Assembly: GCA_031263015.1 (NCBI GenBank)
Contig: JAISGN010000008.1
Coordinates: 310,001 to 374,000 of the forward strand
Direction of reading: 5' to 3'
From: Bacteroidales bacterium
GTDB lineage: Bacteria > Bacteroidota > Bacteroidia > Bacteroidales > P3
DNA: 64,000 nucleotides
This document shows, piece by piece, positions 45,662 to 56,006 of the stretch. The stretch's first letter is position 1. Every line of letters begins with the position of its first letter. The notes beneath the pieces are model-generated. The model searched no databases, had not been told where the DNA came from, and saw only the letters and a program-made list of their open reading frames with translations. The position numbers were made by a program, and so were the translations under genes.

Positions 45662-45745
45662 AAACAGCCTTTGGTTAAAATGAAAGGCTGTTTTAATTTT
45701 TCCAAAGGCTGTTTGGTGAAAATGAAAGGCTGTAAGATTTTGTTT
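45662..45745. repeat. 21-bp unit array (3-4 units)
   Basis: Units start at 45662, 45683, 45704 and 45725 (AAACAGCCTTTGG, AAAGGCTGTTTTAATT, AAAGGCTGTTTGGTG, AAAGGCTGTAAG). Here they form mainly direct repeats. The last unit runs into the promoter of the next gene. Confidence 0.82.
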
Positions 45746-45758
45746 TTCTCAAAATTTA

Positions 45759-45766
45759 TATCTTTG
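45759..45766 (+). promoter_or_regulatory. -7 box of the tlpA-like/comEA-like pair
   Basis: TATCTTTG, 22 nt before the first ATG. Confidence 0.65.
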
Positions 45767-45788
45767 CAACGTTTTTTTAATTTTTATA

Positions 45789-46874
45789 ATGATGAGAAGG
45801 ATAATTTTTTTTGCGTTTGCAATAGTTTTTTTGGGGTCATGCGTCGGCAATAAAGCCAAACTGGTAGTAGAAGTCGCAGCAATAAAAGACGGAAAGGTTG
45901 AATTGCGTTACGTAACGCCCGATGTAGGACAGGGAGAGGTTGTTGATACGCTTTACAAAGGCTCTTTCAAAGACGGAAAGATTAGTATTGCGCTGGACAA
46001 TCTTGATTATAACGACGGCAGAAAGGATTGTATGCTGCTCATAACCGATAACGAGCAGATGAAAGGTGCATATCTGCCGGTGGTTTTAGAGAAAGGGCGT
46101 ACTATAACCTTGCTTATACCCGAAGGAAACACGTCTAAGATAACTTATAGCGGCACTACTCACGCCGAAGACTTCACAAAATTCTGGAATGTGCTGCAAA
46201 AAGAGAGTATGAATATGAATCAGCGCAATGCAAATCTGAGTGCAGTTTATGGAAATATGGAAAAAGCATTCAGAACCTACATTGAAGAATATCCGGAAGC
46301 CGAAATACCTTTCATTCTCTTGACCTTCATCGCCAAATCAATGAGAGAAGACACACAAAATCCCCTTTTGGCATATTGTAATGAGCTTTGCATTGAAAGC
46401 AAATCGGATAATAAATGGCGGAATACGTTTTGTGATGTGCTGAAAAGCCTTCAGCTTGCAAGGATAACGGCGACTCGTTTGGTTTTTACGGCACAAGACG
46501 CAAATGATAAGATATATTCCGAGCGTGATATCAAGGGAAAAGTAATTTTAATTGACTTTTGGGCATCGTGGTGCAAGCCTTGCAAAGACGAAATCCCCCA
46601 TTTGGCGGAATTATACGACAAATACAAAGAGCAAGGGCTGACAATAGTTAGCATATCTATGGATGCGGAGCCGCAGAAATGGCTTTCCTACATAACGAAT
46701 CATCCGATGAAATGGCTTTCTTTAAGAGGAGAGGGGCAGACATTGAGCGATAGATACGGCATAGAGTACATTCCTTTCAACCTTATTTGCGACAGCGAGG
46801 GCAATGTGATTAAAAAGAACCTTCATGGGGCTTCTCTTGACGCTGCAATAGAGGAAATGATTAACAAACAATGA
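45789..46874 (+). CDS. Thioredoxin-fold lipoprotein (TlpA/ResA-like)
   Basis: A 361-residue lipoprotein. The lipobox Cys18 lies in FLGSC. The N-terminal 150 residues resemble the DUF4369-type domain that precedes thioredoxin folds in Bacteroidota. The C-terminal redox domain has FWASWCKPC with C262 and C265 and a cis-Pro in GIEYIPFNLI. It probably works in extracytoplasmic thiol-disulfide exchange. Its ATGA end overlaps the start of the next gene. Confidence 0.92.
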   Translation: MMRRIIFFAFAIVFLGSCVGNKAKLVVEVAAIKDGKVELRYVTPDVGQGEVVDTLYKGSFKDGKISIALDNLDYNDGRKDCMLLITDNEQMKGAYLPVVLEKGRTITLLIPEGNTSKITYSGTTHAEDFTKFWNVLQKESMNMNQRNANLSAVYGNMEKAFRTYIEEYPEAEIPFILLTFIAKSMREDTQNPLLAYCNELCIESKSDNKWRNTFCDVLKSLQLARITATRLVFTAQDANDKIYSERDIKGKVILIDFWASWCKPCKDEIPHLAELYDKYKEQGLTIVSISMDAEPQKWLSYITNHPMKWLSLRGEGQTLSDRYGIEYIPFNLICDSEGNVIKKNLHGASLDAAIEEMINKQ

Positions 46875-47542
46875 AACGGCGGCGGCGTATAGTCATAATC
46901 CTGTCGTCAATTCCGATTTGCTTGGCTTTAAGCATCTTTGCATTGCGGCATAACGCCGTCTCATCAATAGAAAACGACTTCGTATCAAAATCAAACGCTG
47001 TTTCACCGTCCTCAAATCAAGCCTTGTCGTCTTTAAATCAAGCTTCATTCTACTCAAATCAAGCCTCATTTTCATCAAATCCCGATTCATTAAAACCAAA
47101 TAAGAATCAGCGGCATTTTTACAACATTCAGACCGAAGAAAAGACGCCTTTGATTGAATTAAACACAGCAGATACGTTGGATTTACAGGTTTTGCGCGGC
47201 GTAGGACCTGCTTATGCCGCATGGATATCTTATTATCGCAATCGCCTTGGCGGCTTTCATAATATTGAACAGTTGAAAGAGGTCAGGGCAATGACGCAAG
47301 AGTTGTATCAAATGCTCATTCCGCAGGTGCGAATAGACACTTCAAAAATCGTAAAGCTCAACATAAACACCGCAACCATTAAACAACTCAACCGACATCC
47401 CTATATAAGTTATTATCTCGCCAAAGCAATTGTGCAGTATCGCATAAAAGAAGGCAGATTCCGCTCTCTTGACCAACTGAAATCAATTTATATTTTGTCG
47501 GATTCAACTTTTAATCGCCTAAAACCTTATCTTATTTTTTGA
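46871..47542 (+). CDS. ComEA-like helix-hairpin-helix protein with 21-bp repeat linker
   Basis: A 223-residue protein: an N-terminal basic patch and membrane helix (MKRRRRIVIILSSIPICLAL), a low-complexity linker at about 40-78, and two helix-hairpin-helix units (IELNTADTLDLQVLRGVGPA; LNINTATIKQLNRHPYISYY). It is likely a membrane-tethered DNA-binding protein as in competence ComEA, though this is inference. The linker is encoded by four contiguous 21-bp units (47014-47097) giving NQALSSL, NQASFYS, NQASFSS and NPDSLKP. It overlaps the upstream lipoprotein gene by 4 nt. Confidence 0.85.
   Translation: MKRRRRIVIILSSIPICLALSIFALRHNAVSSIENDFVSKSNAVSPSSNQALSSLNQASFYSNQASFSSNPDSLKPNKNQRHFYNIQTEEKTPLIELNTADTLDLQVLRGVGPAYAAWISYYRNRLGGFHNIEQLKEVRAMTQELYQMLIPQVRIDTSKIVKLNINTATIKQLNRHPYISYYLAKAIVQYRIKEGRFRSLDQLKSIYILSDSTFNRLKPYLIF
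46988..47097. repeat. 21-bp repeats inside the comEA-like gene
   Basis: Four in-frame units start at 47014, 47035, 47056 and 47077 with AAATCAAGC-type starts. A separate unit at 46988-47008 contains AAACGCTGTTTCACC, which is close to intergenic units. The length matches that of the intergenic arrays. Confidence 0.75.
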
Positions 47543-47862
47543 TTTCTTTGCTTTGATGAAATTAAGCCTCTGTTTGGATAAGCGAAAACACGCTTCGTCA
47601 GATTATTTTTTGCGTTTCTTGCTTTGTTCTCAATAAAATGTTGTACATTTGTCGCTCTAAATATCGTCAAAGCAGTATCTGTTGTGTTATAACAATGTAG
47701 TGAAATGTTAAGGCTTACTATTAAAAATTGCTTACCTCTCCCTGTTGCAATGAAGTGTGGTTTCAATACTATAATCTTGCTTAATGATAATGGTATGCCT
47801 GATATTATATCCCCCCAAGCAACCTATAAAAAAATAAAATCATAAATAAAAAGTAAAGTAAA
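47543..47862 (+). promoter_or_regulatory. Intergenic region with promoter of the giant adhesin
   Basis: A 320-nt gap. A -7 box TACATTTG lies at 47644-47651 with TTTG at 47623-47626, giving a leader of about 205 nt before the adhesin. A decayed repeat-like stretch lies at 47557-47580. I see no other gene or known riboswitch in it. Confidence 0.45.
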
Positions 47863-50800
47863 ATGAAACGATTAATGTTTTCTTTGTTGGCAATAATCTT
47901 TGCCATACAAGGCTGGTCGCAGCCAGTGCCTGCTTCTATGCCTTGGACGTGTGATTTTGAGAATACACAGGAAAATTCTCAATGGATCATTGATAACGGA
48001 CCCTGTATCAACCAATGGGTCTTCGGAACAGCCGTTACGGATATGGGAATAATGGGTGCGTCCCTTTATGTTTCCAATGACAACGGACAAACCAACACTT
48101 ACGAAAATGGAAAGACTGCCGTAGTTGCGTCAAGGCAACTTGTATCCAACGGAGCCGACAGTTATATGTTGCAGTTTGACTTCCGTTGCCGCGGAGAAAG
48201 TTCTTCTGACGGAGCAAAAGTGTTCTTGGTGGATGATACCGTGAATTTCACAGCCTCTAATGCCTCCTCACTTCCTGCTTGGGCTGCCGCTACATATTCA
48301 ACGGATGTTATTGCGGTAGGAAAAGGTAAAAGTCCAACGTATCGTCCTTATTTTATGAACGGATATGTATCTTCGGGCGTTTATGACTCTTCTTCGTATC
48401 ACGTGAATATTATTATACCTGGTTCTAAAATGGGAGATCTCGGTACGATTAAGAAATTAGTCATTGTTTGGACGTCTGACGGCTCAGTATGCAATCCTCC
48501 GGCTGCGGCTTTTGACAATTTCAGTTTTTCTGATATTCAATGCTCTTCTCCTTCTGTTGTTAATGTGTCTGAAACCAGTATTACCTCAAATTCGGCTGAT
48601 GTTTCTTGGGATTCTATCGGTGCCGCATCTCAGTATGAGTTACAATACAAAAAATCAAATCAAAGTTGGGACGATGCTTCCGTGCAGAATGCAACGGTAA
48701 TGAACATAATGACCAATTCTTATTCTCTTACAAATCTGGAATCCGGTACTACGTATAATGTAAGAGTCCGCTCTATCTGTAATTATGGCGGTTCAATAGA
48801 AGGAGCTGATTTTGGCTATTGGTCAGAGGACACAAGTTTCACTACGAATCTGCTTTGCTTCCCTATAACAGCAGCGAATTTGCCTTTTATAGAAGATTTT
48901 TCTAATACGCCAACGCTTACTCAATTAGTGCCGACATCAATTCCTAATTGTTGGACAAACTATGATAATTATTCTCCTGCTGCTTATAATTTTCCTGCGG
49001 CATCTGTTGATGGAACTGATACGGCTTGTTATTTTTATGCTGCAAACACTTATTTTTCCATATTATATACTCCGCAATTTGACCAGACAAGCATTGCTCC
49101 TAATACATTAAGAATTCAGTTTAGAATGAAACCGGCTAATGCTGCCGCATTGCCTTATGGTGTCCAAGTAAAAGTATTTACAAATATTGATACATCAAGT
49201 TATATTAATGTCGGAGACTTAGTAACAAATGAAGGATTAGGTTATGAAGACCACGAAGTTTATTTTAATATTCCTGCTCTTGAAAACATAACAGTTCCTT
49301 ATTATATTGCGATAGAGTTGCCTGCGGCAGGTAATTCAACTCATTATGCTTGGATTGACGACATAAAAATAAGCCATATTCCTCTTTGTGGTGCGGTAAG
49401 TAATTGTGAAGTAAGTAACGTTACCGACAGCGCTGCGATATTTAGTTGGACTTCTAATACGGGTTCGTATGAATTACAGTACAAACCATCTTCGGAAAGC
49501 GATTGGACAAATGCATCAGTAGCAATGTTGAACAATAACTCTTACTCATTCTCTGATTTACTTCCTAATACGTCTTATGATGTTAGAATAAGAGCAATAT
49601 GTGGTTCAGGCGATGTATTTGAAGAAGATTACAGCGATTGGAGACAGGTAAGTTTCAATACCGATTGCAATGCAATAGAAGTCCTTACTACTACTCCTTG
49701 GACGGAAAGTTTTGAAGGCTTATCTACTAACACTATGCCGAATTGTTGGGCAGCAACAAATTTAGGAAGTATTATATATACAACCACAACTACCGGCACA
49801 GGCAGAACCCCTCATACCGGTACAGGCTTTTTATACTTTAAAGCAACCCATATTCCGGCTAATGATTCTATATATACACCTGATTTTGTCTTGACGGCAG
49901 GCAATCAATATAAAATTTCTTTCTGGTATATGTCTAATGCTCCTACATCTTATTCTCATATAGGAATAAATATGTATAACTCCTCTACAGATGACATTGT
50001 GGCATCTATTGGCACTCCGCTTACAGCTGCAGCTTCATCATATACAAAGTATGAGCAAACATTTTCTCCTGCATATAACGGTAAATATTATTTTGCTATA
50101 AGATGTGTAGGCTCAGGCAGTATACTCTCAGCGAAGTATCTATCAATAGATGATATAACATTAGAATTACTGCCTGATTGCCCTGACGTTAATGGATTTG
50201 CTATTGCAAATACGACAAATAACAGCGTAGTTGTTTCATGGGATACGACAGCAAACGATGGCAATACTTGGAAGATAGCGTATGGTTATACATCTTCAAC
50301 TACATTTGACCCTGATGCGGCAACGCAAATAAGTGTAAGTGCCACTGAAATGCCTTATACCATTCAAGGACTTACCGCTGATTCTTCTTACACATTTGCC
50401 ATACAGACCGATTGTGGAGGAGATTGGACGACACCTTTGACAATAACAATTCCTAATGCGGTAACATTGCCTTATAATCAGGATTTTGAAGACCTTACAG
50501 CGATAAGCGGCATAACTTTCCATAATAACACAGCTACAAATGAATGGTTCGTAGGTTCTGCAACAGGAAACACCGGTAATTCTATGTACATATCTAATGA
50601 TAGCGGCACAACCAATACTTATGACAATACTTTATCAGGTTATTCTTATGCAGTATTAAATGTAGATTTCGGTCAATATCCCGAATATACTTTGTCATTT
50701 GATTGGAAAGCCGTAGGCGAAGCAGATAAAGACTTTATGAGAGTATATATTTGCCCTATCACAGCAACTATTCCAACAAACGACTATCCTTCCGGCACGC

Positions 50801-53712
50801 AAATTGGCGGTAACTTCTGCCAAAGTAATACATGGCAAAATGCTGCATTTACTTTGTCAGGTTCCACTTATTCTAATACATTGAAGAAAGTGGTGTTTGT
50901 ATGGAGAAATGACGCAAGCGTCGGAAGCAATCCTCCTATTGCCGTTGATAATATTGTTTTAAAGGGTAACAGTTGTTTGATTCCTACAAATTACAGCATT
51001 GAAAATATCGTTTCAACAGGAGCTACTGCTGTCTGGAGTTCTCAAAGCAGTTATTTCCTTGTACAATACAAACCTTCAAGTATTGCAAGTTGGGAAGACG
51101 TTTCGGTTCAATCTATAAATGTAGCCGATACATTCTTTGTAATGGATACTTTGATACAAAATACCGAATATGATTTCAGAGTGAGAACTGTTTGCGACAA
51201 TGGCAGTGTATTAGGTGAAGATTTCAGTAATTGGATTGGTGGTAGTTTCCGTACCGCATGCGGTACTTTAACTTTATCGGATATTCCTTACAGCGAAAAC
51301 TTTGACAATACTCCTACATTAGGCAATTACACTACTTCATTCCCTTTCTGCTGGACAGGAACATCAACATATCCGTATTCAATATTTGTTGTCGGAGCAA
51401 CAAACAACTATTCGGTGTCAGCCCCTGCTTCAATGTATTTGTCGGGTTATGGAGAGACCCACACTTACGTTACATCTCCTGCTATTGATTCGTCTTTGGA
51501 TTTAACGACATTGAAAGTGAAATTCAAGATTAGAACTGCAAACTCATCAAGTTTAGGATTACAAGGTTTATCATTGGGCATAATGACCAACCCTGCTGAT
51601 TGGACGACATTCACAACAATAGTTGATTCTATTCAAAGCAGCACTGTGGCTTGGGAAGACAAAGAAATATTGCTCTCTTCCGCTACTATAAGTAATCCTA
51701 CTATTCCTCATTATATTGCTTTGGCTATACCTGACGGAGATATGGAGTTTATGTCTGTTTATATAGATGACTTTATTATTGATACCGTTCCTACTTGTTC
51801 CGAACCATACGATTTTGTTGCTAATATCACAAATATAGGAGCCGATAATGAGGTAACGATTACTTGGGACACTTTGGTAGGGGCGTCAGATGGCTGGACG
51901 ATTGCTTATGATGAAACAGACAGCACTTCATTTGACTTCTCCGCAGCGACTTCTACTGTGGTAACAGCAGACGATTATCCTTTTGTTGTTAATAACCTTA
52001 TGTCAGGCTCTACTTATACTTTTGCTATTCGTACAAATTGCGGAAGTGATATAGTTAAAGTTCAGATAAAGATACCGTCTGTTCAGAGCGCTCCTTACAC
52101 ACAAGACTTTGAAAACCTGTCGGACGTAAATGAATGGATTTTCAACAGCAACACTTCCGACAAATGGACAATAGGAAATGCGACAGGCAATACCGGTAAT
52201 TCAATGTACGTTTCTGCGGATAACGGAGCAACTAATAGTTATTCGCAAAACAATGCCCTTGCTCTGGCATCAATGTTTATAGAATTCGGGTCTGATACAA
52301 GTTATACCTTGACCTATGACTGGCAAGGCAAAGGCGAAGGTAATTCTACACGTTACGACTATGTTAGAGTATTCCTTCTTCCGGCAAATGCATCTCTGCC
52401 TACCACAATAAGCAATATGCCTGTCGGAACGGACACATTAAGCAATTATTTAAATGACGTTGCTAATCCTACTCAATGGCATCATGACAGCATAATGATA
52501 GAAGGTGCGGCTTATGCAAATACAATTAAGAGATTAGTTTTCGCTTGGCGTACCGATGGATTTACTATTAATGATACTGCCGTTGCAATAGATAATATTT
52601 CATTGACAGCAAATGCGACTGCTACTCCTTGCTATGCACCTGACGGATTGGCTTTAAGCGGCACGCCTACCCAATCTTCGGCTACTGTTGTTTGGAATCA
52701 GAGCAGTACTGCTGCGGGTTATCAAATAGGAATCAATACAACACAAAATTTAACCCCTGTTTCAGATACGTTCTATACCTTTACAGGTTTGACGGCAAGC
52801 ACTAACTATACAATATTCCTTCGTTCCGATTGCGGCAACGGGGCTTATTCCGAATTTGATTCCTTAACATTTACTACAGCTGCAACGCCTTGTGATATGC
52901 CTACCAACTTACAGGCAACCAATATCACACAAAATTCCGCTCAAATCACTTGGTCGGCAGGTTCGGCAACGGCTTGGCAGGTTGCAACCGACACTACGGC
53001 AACGCCAACCGATGTTTCATCAACCACTTATACGTTTTCCGACCTGACACCTAATACTTCATACACTTATTATGTGAGAACGGTGTGTGGAACAAGCGAT
53101 TACTCGTTATGGGCAGGCGTTTCATTCACCACAGAGGCTGTTATAAATCCTTCTGTTACGACAAACGATGCCGTATTCAACACTACGGACAACACATTGA
53201 CGCTAAACGGCACTCTTGTTGAGATAGGCACTCCGGCAACGACCGAAATGGGCTTCATTTATGGCACAGCAGCGAACTTAACCTACACAACAAGTACGGT
53301 AGAGGCTGTTACACCGATAGTTGAAGGCGACTTCACGAAGACGGTAAGCGGTTTGACGCCGGGCACAACTTATTTCTACAATACGTTTGCAAGGAAAGAT
53401 GACGGCACATACGTTTATGGCACAGAGAAATCAGTTGCTGTCGGCGGTTTAGGAGATATTGATAACAACTTTGCAATAAATATCTATCCAAACCCTGCAA
53501 CGCATACAGCAACGTTAAGCCTTGAAGGTTTGAAAGATGATGCGACGATAACGATAACAGACCTCACGGGCAAGGTTATTGCTACCCAGACCATCAAATC
53601 AAATCAGAAGACCTTGACATTGAACGTTAAGCACTATGCAGCAGGCATTTACTACATTAGAATCTTGAACAATGACATCAATAGGACACAAAAATTGATA
53701 GTCAATAAATAA
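47863..53712 (+). CDS. Giant T9SS type-A adhesin: alternating jelly-roll and FN3 domains
   Basis: A 1949-residue secreted protein. The signal peptide is MKRLMFSLLAIIFAIQGWS. Six jelly-roll segments of the cleaved-adhesin/MAM-like kind (pattern PY-DFE ... W ... G-TGNTGNSMYIS) alternate with FN3-like domains beginning near residues 229, 507, 770, 1037, 1310, 1588 and 1675. The C-terminal 75 residues (NIYPNPATHTATLSL ... GKVIATQ ... GIYYIRI ... QKLIVNK) form the type-A T9SS sorting domain. Probably a surface adhesin related in layout to gingipain/HagA adhesin regions, but without a protease domain. Confidence 0.92.
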   Translation: MKRLMFSLLAIIFAIQGWSQPVPASMPWTCDFENTQENSQWIIDNGPCINQWVFGTAVTDMGIMGASLYVSNDNGQTNTYENGKTAVVASRQLVSNGADSYMLQFDFRCRGESSSDGAKVFLVDDTVNFTASNASSLPAWAAATYSTDVIAVGKGKSPTYRPYFMNGYVSSGVYDSSSYHVNIIIPGSKMGDLGTIKKLVIVWTSDGSVCNPPAAAFDNFSFSDIQCSSPSVVNVSETSITSNSADVSWDSIGAASQYELQYKKSNQSWDDASVQNATVMNIMTNSYSLTNLESGTTYNVRVRSICNYGGSIEGADFGYWSEDTSFTTNLLCFPITAANLPFIEDFSNTPTLTQLVPTSIPNCWTNYDNYSPAAYNFPAASVDGTDTACYFYAANTYFSILYTPQFDQTSIAPNTLRIQFRMKPANAAALPYGVQVKVFTNIDTSSYINVGDLVTNEGLGYEDHEVYFNIPALENITVPYYIAIELPAAGNSTHYAWIDDIKISHIPLCGAVSNCEVSNVTDSAAIFSWTSNTGSYELQYKPSSESDWTNASVAMLNNNSYSFSDLLPNTSYDVRIRAICGSGDVFEEDYSDWRQVSFNTDCNAIEVLTTTPWTESFEGLSTNTMPNCWAATNLGSIIYTTTTTGTGRTPHTGTGFLYFKATHIPANDSIYTPDFVLTAGNQYKISFWYMSNAPTSYSHIGINMYNSSTDDIVASIGTPLTAAASSYTKYEQTFSPAYNGKYYFAIRCVGSGSILSAKYLSIDDITLELLPDCPDVNGFAIANTTNNSVVVSWDTTANDGNTWKIAYGYTSSTTFDPDAATQISVSATEMPYTIQGLTADSSYTFAIQTDCGGDWTTPLTITIPNAVTLPYNQDFEDLTAISGITFHNNTATNEWFVGSATGNTGNSMYISNDSGTTNTYDNTLSGYSYAVLNVDFGQYPEYTLSFDWKAVGEADKDFMRVYICPITATIPTNDYPSGTQIGGNFCQSNTWQNAAFTLSGSTYSNTLKKVVFVWRNDASVGSNPPIAVDNIVLKGNSCLIPTNYSIENIVSTGATAVWSSQSSYFLVQYKPSSIASWEDVSVQSINVADTFFVMDTLIQNTEYDFRVRTVCDNGSVLGEDFSNWIGGSFRTACGTLTLSDIPYSENFDNTPTLGNYTTSFPFCWTGTSTYPYSIFVVGATNNYSVSAPASMYLSGYGETHTYVTSPAIDSSLDLTTLKVKFKIRTANSSSLGLQGLSLGIMTNPADWTTFTTIVDSIQSSTVAWEDKEILLSSATISNPTIPHYIALAIPDGDMEFMSVYIDDFIIDTVPTCSEPYDFVANITNIGADNEVTITWDTLVGASDGWTIAYDETDSTSFDFSAATSTVVTADDYPFVVNNLMSGSTYTFAIRTNCGSDIVKVQIKIPSVQSAPYTQDFENLSDVNEWIFNSNTSDKWTIGNATGNTGNSMYVSADNGATNSYSQNNALALASMFIEFGSDTSYTLTYDWQGKGEGNSTRYDYVRVFLLPANASLPTTISNMPVGTDTLSNYLNDVANPTQWHHDSIMIEGAAYANTIKRLVFAWRTDGFTINDTAVAIDNISLTANATATPCYAPDGLALSGTPTQSSATVVWNQSSTAAGYQIGINTTQNLTPVSDTFYTFTGLTASTNYTIFLRSDCGNGAYSEFDSLTFTTAATPCDMPTNLQATNITQNSAQITWSAGSATAWQVATDTTATPTDVSSTTYTFSDLTPNTSYTYYVRTVCGTSDYSLWAGVSFTTEAVINPSVTTNDAVFNTTDNTLTLNGTLVEIGTPATTEMGFIYGTAANLTYTTSTVEAVTPIVEGDFTKTVSGLTPGTTYFYNTFARKDDGTYVYGTEKSVAVGGLGDIDNNFAINIYPNPATHTATLSLEGLKDDATITITDLTGKVIATQTIKSNQKTLTLNVKHYAAGIYYIRILNNDINRTQKLIVNK

Positions 53713-53738
53713 TAGACCAATAAGGTTTAAATCCACGA

Positions 53739-53760
53739 GGGCAGATTGCAGAATCTGCCC
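53739..53760 (+). terminator. Rho-independent terminator of the giant adhesin
   Basis: GGGCAGATT (53739-53747), loop GCAG, AATCTGCCC (53752-53760), then seven T. Confidence 0.92.
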
Positions 53761-53806
53761 TTTTTTTGTACCTTTCCTTCATTTCTTCAATCGTTTGATA
53801 ACCAGC

Positions 53807-53932
53807 AAATCAAATAAGCCTAAACTAAAACCTTATTTCGCTCACACGAAAGGCTGTTTGGTTAAAATGAAACGCCGTTTTAGCAAAATGAAACAGCCTT
53901 CGATTGAATAATAATGTCGGTGCGACACGCAC
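53807..53932. repeat. 21-bp unit array (6 units in phase)
   Basis: Units start at 53807, 53828, 53849, 53870, 53891 and 53912 without gaps. The last carries TGTCGGTGCGACACGCAC, the short palindromic module, in exact 21-bp phase with the rest. Confidence 0.85.
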
Positions 53933-53957
53933 AAGATTGCCTTTTGAGGGAAAATCG

Positions 53958-53965
53958 TACCTTTG
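53958..53965 (+). promoter_or_regulatory. -7 box of lepA
   Basis: TACCTTTG with TTG at 53936-53938 (19 nt spacing), 34 nt before the lepA ATG. Confidence 0.6.
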
Positions 53966-53999
53966 CACACTCTAAGCCAACACTTAAACAAATCAAAGG

Positions 54000-55790
54000 A
54001 TGATAAACAACATACGAAACTTCTGCATAATCGCACATATTGACCACGGAAAAAGCACACTCGCTGACAGATTGCTGGAATTCACTAATACGCTCTCGCA
54101 ACGTCAGATGTCGGAGCAGGTTTTGGACGATATGGACCTGGAAAGAGAGCGAGGGATAACGATTAAAAGCCATGCCATTCAGATGAAATACAATCACAAT
54201 GGCGAGGAATATACTCTTAACCTCATTGATACGCCCGGTCATGTGGATTTTTCGTATGAAGTATCCCGCTCAATCGCTGCCTGCGAAGGGGCTTTGTTGG
54301 TTGTGGATTCCACACAGGGCATTCAGGCTCAAACAATATCAAATCTCTGGCTGGCGATAGAGAATGATTTGACGATAATACCTGTTTTGAATAAAATGGA
54401 TTTGGCTTCGGCTATGGCGGAAGAGGTATCCGACCAAATCATTGACCTTATCGGTTGCAAGAAAGAGGACATAATTCCTGCCAGCGGCAAGAGCGGAATG
54501 GGCGTTGAGCAGATTCTGAACGCTATTGTTGAGCAAGTGCCCGCTCCGAAGGGCGATGCTAATGCACCATTGCAGGCTTTGGTTTTTGATTCGGTCTTCA
54601 ATTCCTATCGGGGCATAGTAGGATATATACGAGTCTTTAACGGAAGGATGCGGAAAGGGGATAAGGTGAAATTTTTCTCTAACAACAGGGAATACAATGC
54701 GGAAGAGGTTGGAATATTAGAACTGGATTTGATAGCCAAAGGCAGTTTGGAGGCGGGCGATGTTGGTTATATCATATCGGGAATAAAGACCAGCAGCGAG
54801 GTAAATGTCGGCGATACGATTACATCGGCAGAGAATCCGTGCGAAGCGGCTATTGCAGGTTTTGAAAAGGTGAAGCCGATGGTTTATGCGGGCATTTATC
54901 CCATTGATGCGGACGATTATGAGGAATTAAGGGCTGGTATAGAAAAATTACAACTCAATGACGCTTCATTAACCTTTGAACCGGAGTCGTCAGCCGCACT
55001 CGGATTTGGTTTTCGTTGCGGATTCTTGGGTTTATTGCACATGGAAATAATACAGGAACGGCTTTCGCGTGAATTTAATCTTGAAGTCATCACCACCGTT
55101 CCAAATGTTAATTACAAGATACATACTACCAAAGGAGAGATTGTTGATGTCTATAATCCGAGTGGGCTTCCCGAACCGAATTATATTGATTTCATTGAAG
55201 AACCGTTTATCAAAGCGTCCGTCATAACAAAGAGTGATTACATAGGACAGATAATCAACCTTTGCATAGGCAAGAGAGGCGAACTTAAAGGGCAGACTTA
55301 TCTTTCTACCGACAGGGTTGAGTTGAATTTTGAGTTGCCTTTGGGTGAAGTAGTCTTTGATTTCTACGACCGATTGAAGTCAATATCTAAGGGATACGCC
55401 TCTTTTGATTATCATTACAGCGGTTTCAAACCTGCAAAACTTGTTAAATTGGAAATATTGCTTAACGGCGATTCGGTGGATGCCCTTTCCACTTTGACGC
55501 ACTTTGACAACGCTTATACATTAGGGCGGCGTATGTGCGAGAAGTTAAAGGAATTGATACCGAGACAGCAGTTTGACATAGCGATTCAGGCGGCTATCGG
55601 CTCTAAAATCATTGCTCGTGAGACCGTAAAGGCGGTTCGCAAGGATGTTACGGCAAAATGTTACGGCGGAGACATATCCCGTAAGCGTAAATTGCTGGAA
55701 AAACAGAAGGCAGGCAAGAAACGTATGCGTCAAATAGGCAATGTTGAGGTTCCTCAGTCGGCATTTCTTGCCGTTCTCAAAATAGATTAG
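54000..55790 (+). CDS. lepA: Elongation factor 4 (LepA) GTPase
   Basis: Ribosome-associated translational GTPase of 596 residues. G1 [10 protein letters not shown]3 DTPGHVDF, G4 NKMD and the [11 protein letters not shown] switch are present. The C-terminal LepA-specific domain is recognisable from [32 protein letters not shown] to the final [13 protein letters not shown]. Single-gene unit. Bases 55791-55965 after it hold no gene I can see. Confidence 0.98.
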   Translation: MINNIRNFCIIAHIDHGKSTLADRLLEFTNTLSQRQMSEQVLDDMDLERERGITIKSHAIQMKYNHNGEEYTLNLIDTPGHVDFSYEVSRSIAACEGALLVVDSTQGIQAQTISNLWLAIENDLTIIPVLNKMDLASAMAEEVSDQIIDLIGCKKEDIIPASGKSGMGVEQILNAIVEQVPAPKGDANAPLQALVFDSVFNSYRGIVGYIRVFNGRMRKGDKVKFFSNNREYNAEEVGILELDLIAKGSLEAGDVGYIISGIKTSSEVNVGDTITSAENPCEAAIAGFEKVKPMVYAGIYPIDADDYEELRAGIEKLQLNDASLTFEPESSAALGFGFRCGFLGLLHMEIIQERLSREFNLEVITTVPNVNYKIHTTKGEIVDVYNPSGLPEPNYIDFIEEPFIKASVITKSDYIGQIINLCIGKRGELKGQTYLSTDRVELNFELPLGEVVFDFYDRLKSISKGYASFDYHYSGFKPAKLVKLEILLNGDSVDALSTLTHFDNAYTLGRRMCEKLKELIPRQQFDIAIQAAIGSKIIARETVKAVRKDVTAKCYGGDISRKRKLLEKQKAGKKRMRQIGNVEVPQSAFLAVLKID

Positions 55791-55965
55791 GAACAAATCT
55801 GTTTCCCTTGTTATCGGTGTTGTGAGGAAAATACGATTATCTCCGAATACCGATTGAAGAGTGAGTCTCGGCTTGCTTTATCTGCTTTTGGCAGAAGTCA
55901 GGGCTTGAATGCAAGTTTCGGAAAGAAACGTATTTTACATATTTTTTAGTAATTGAATAATTTGT

Positions 55966-55973
55966 TATCTTTG
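55966..55973 (+). promoter_or_regulatory. -7 box of the heptapeptide-repeat ORF
   Basis: TATCTTTG, 33 nt before the ATG at 56007. Confidence 0.6.
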
Positions 55974-56006
55974 CGGTCTCGTAATGAGTAACAGCGTGTA
56001 GTCGTT

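Noticed and set aside
45620-45853. 77-codon plus-strand ORF with KGCLVKM heptads
   Set aside because: It is only a translation of the 21-bp array and runs through the promoter of the next gene; similar ORFs arise at 6562, 22934 and 53842.
45245-48411. Further parS-like sites at 45245-45260 and 48396-48411
   Set aside because: Only 11 of 16 positions match and both lie in coding sequence; they are not counted as support for the origin.
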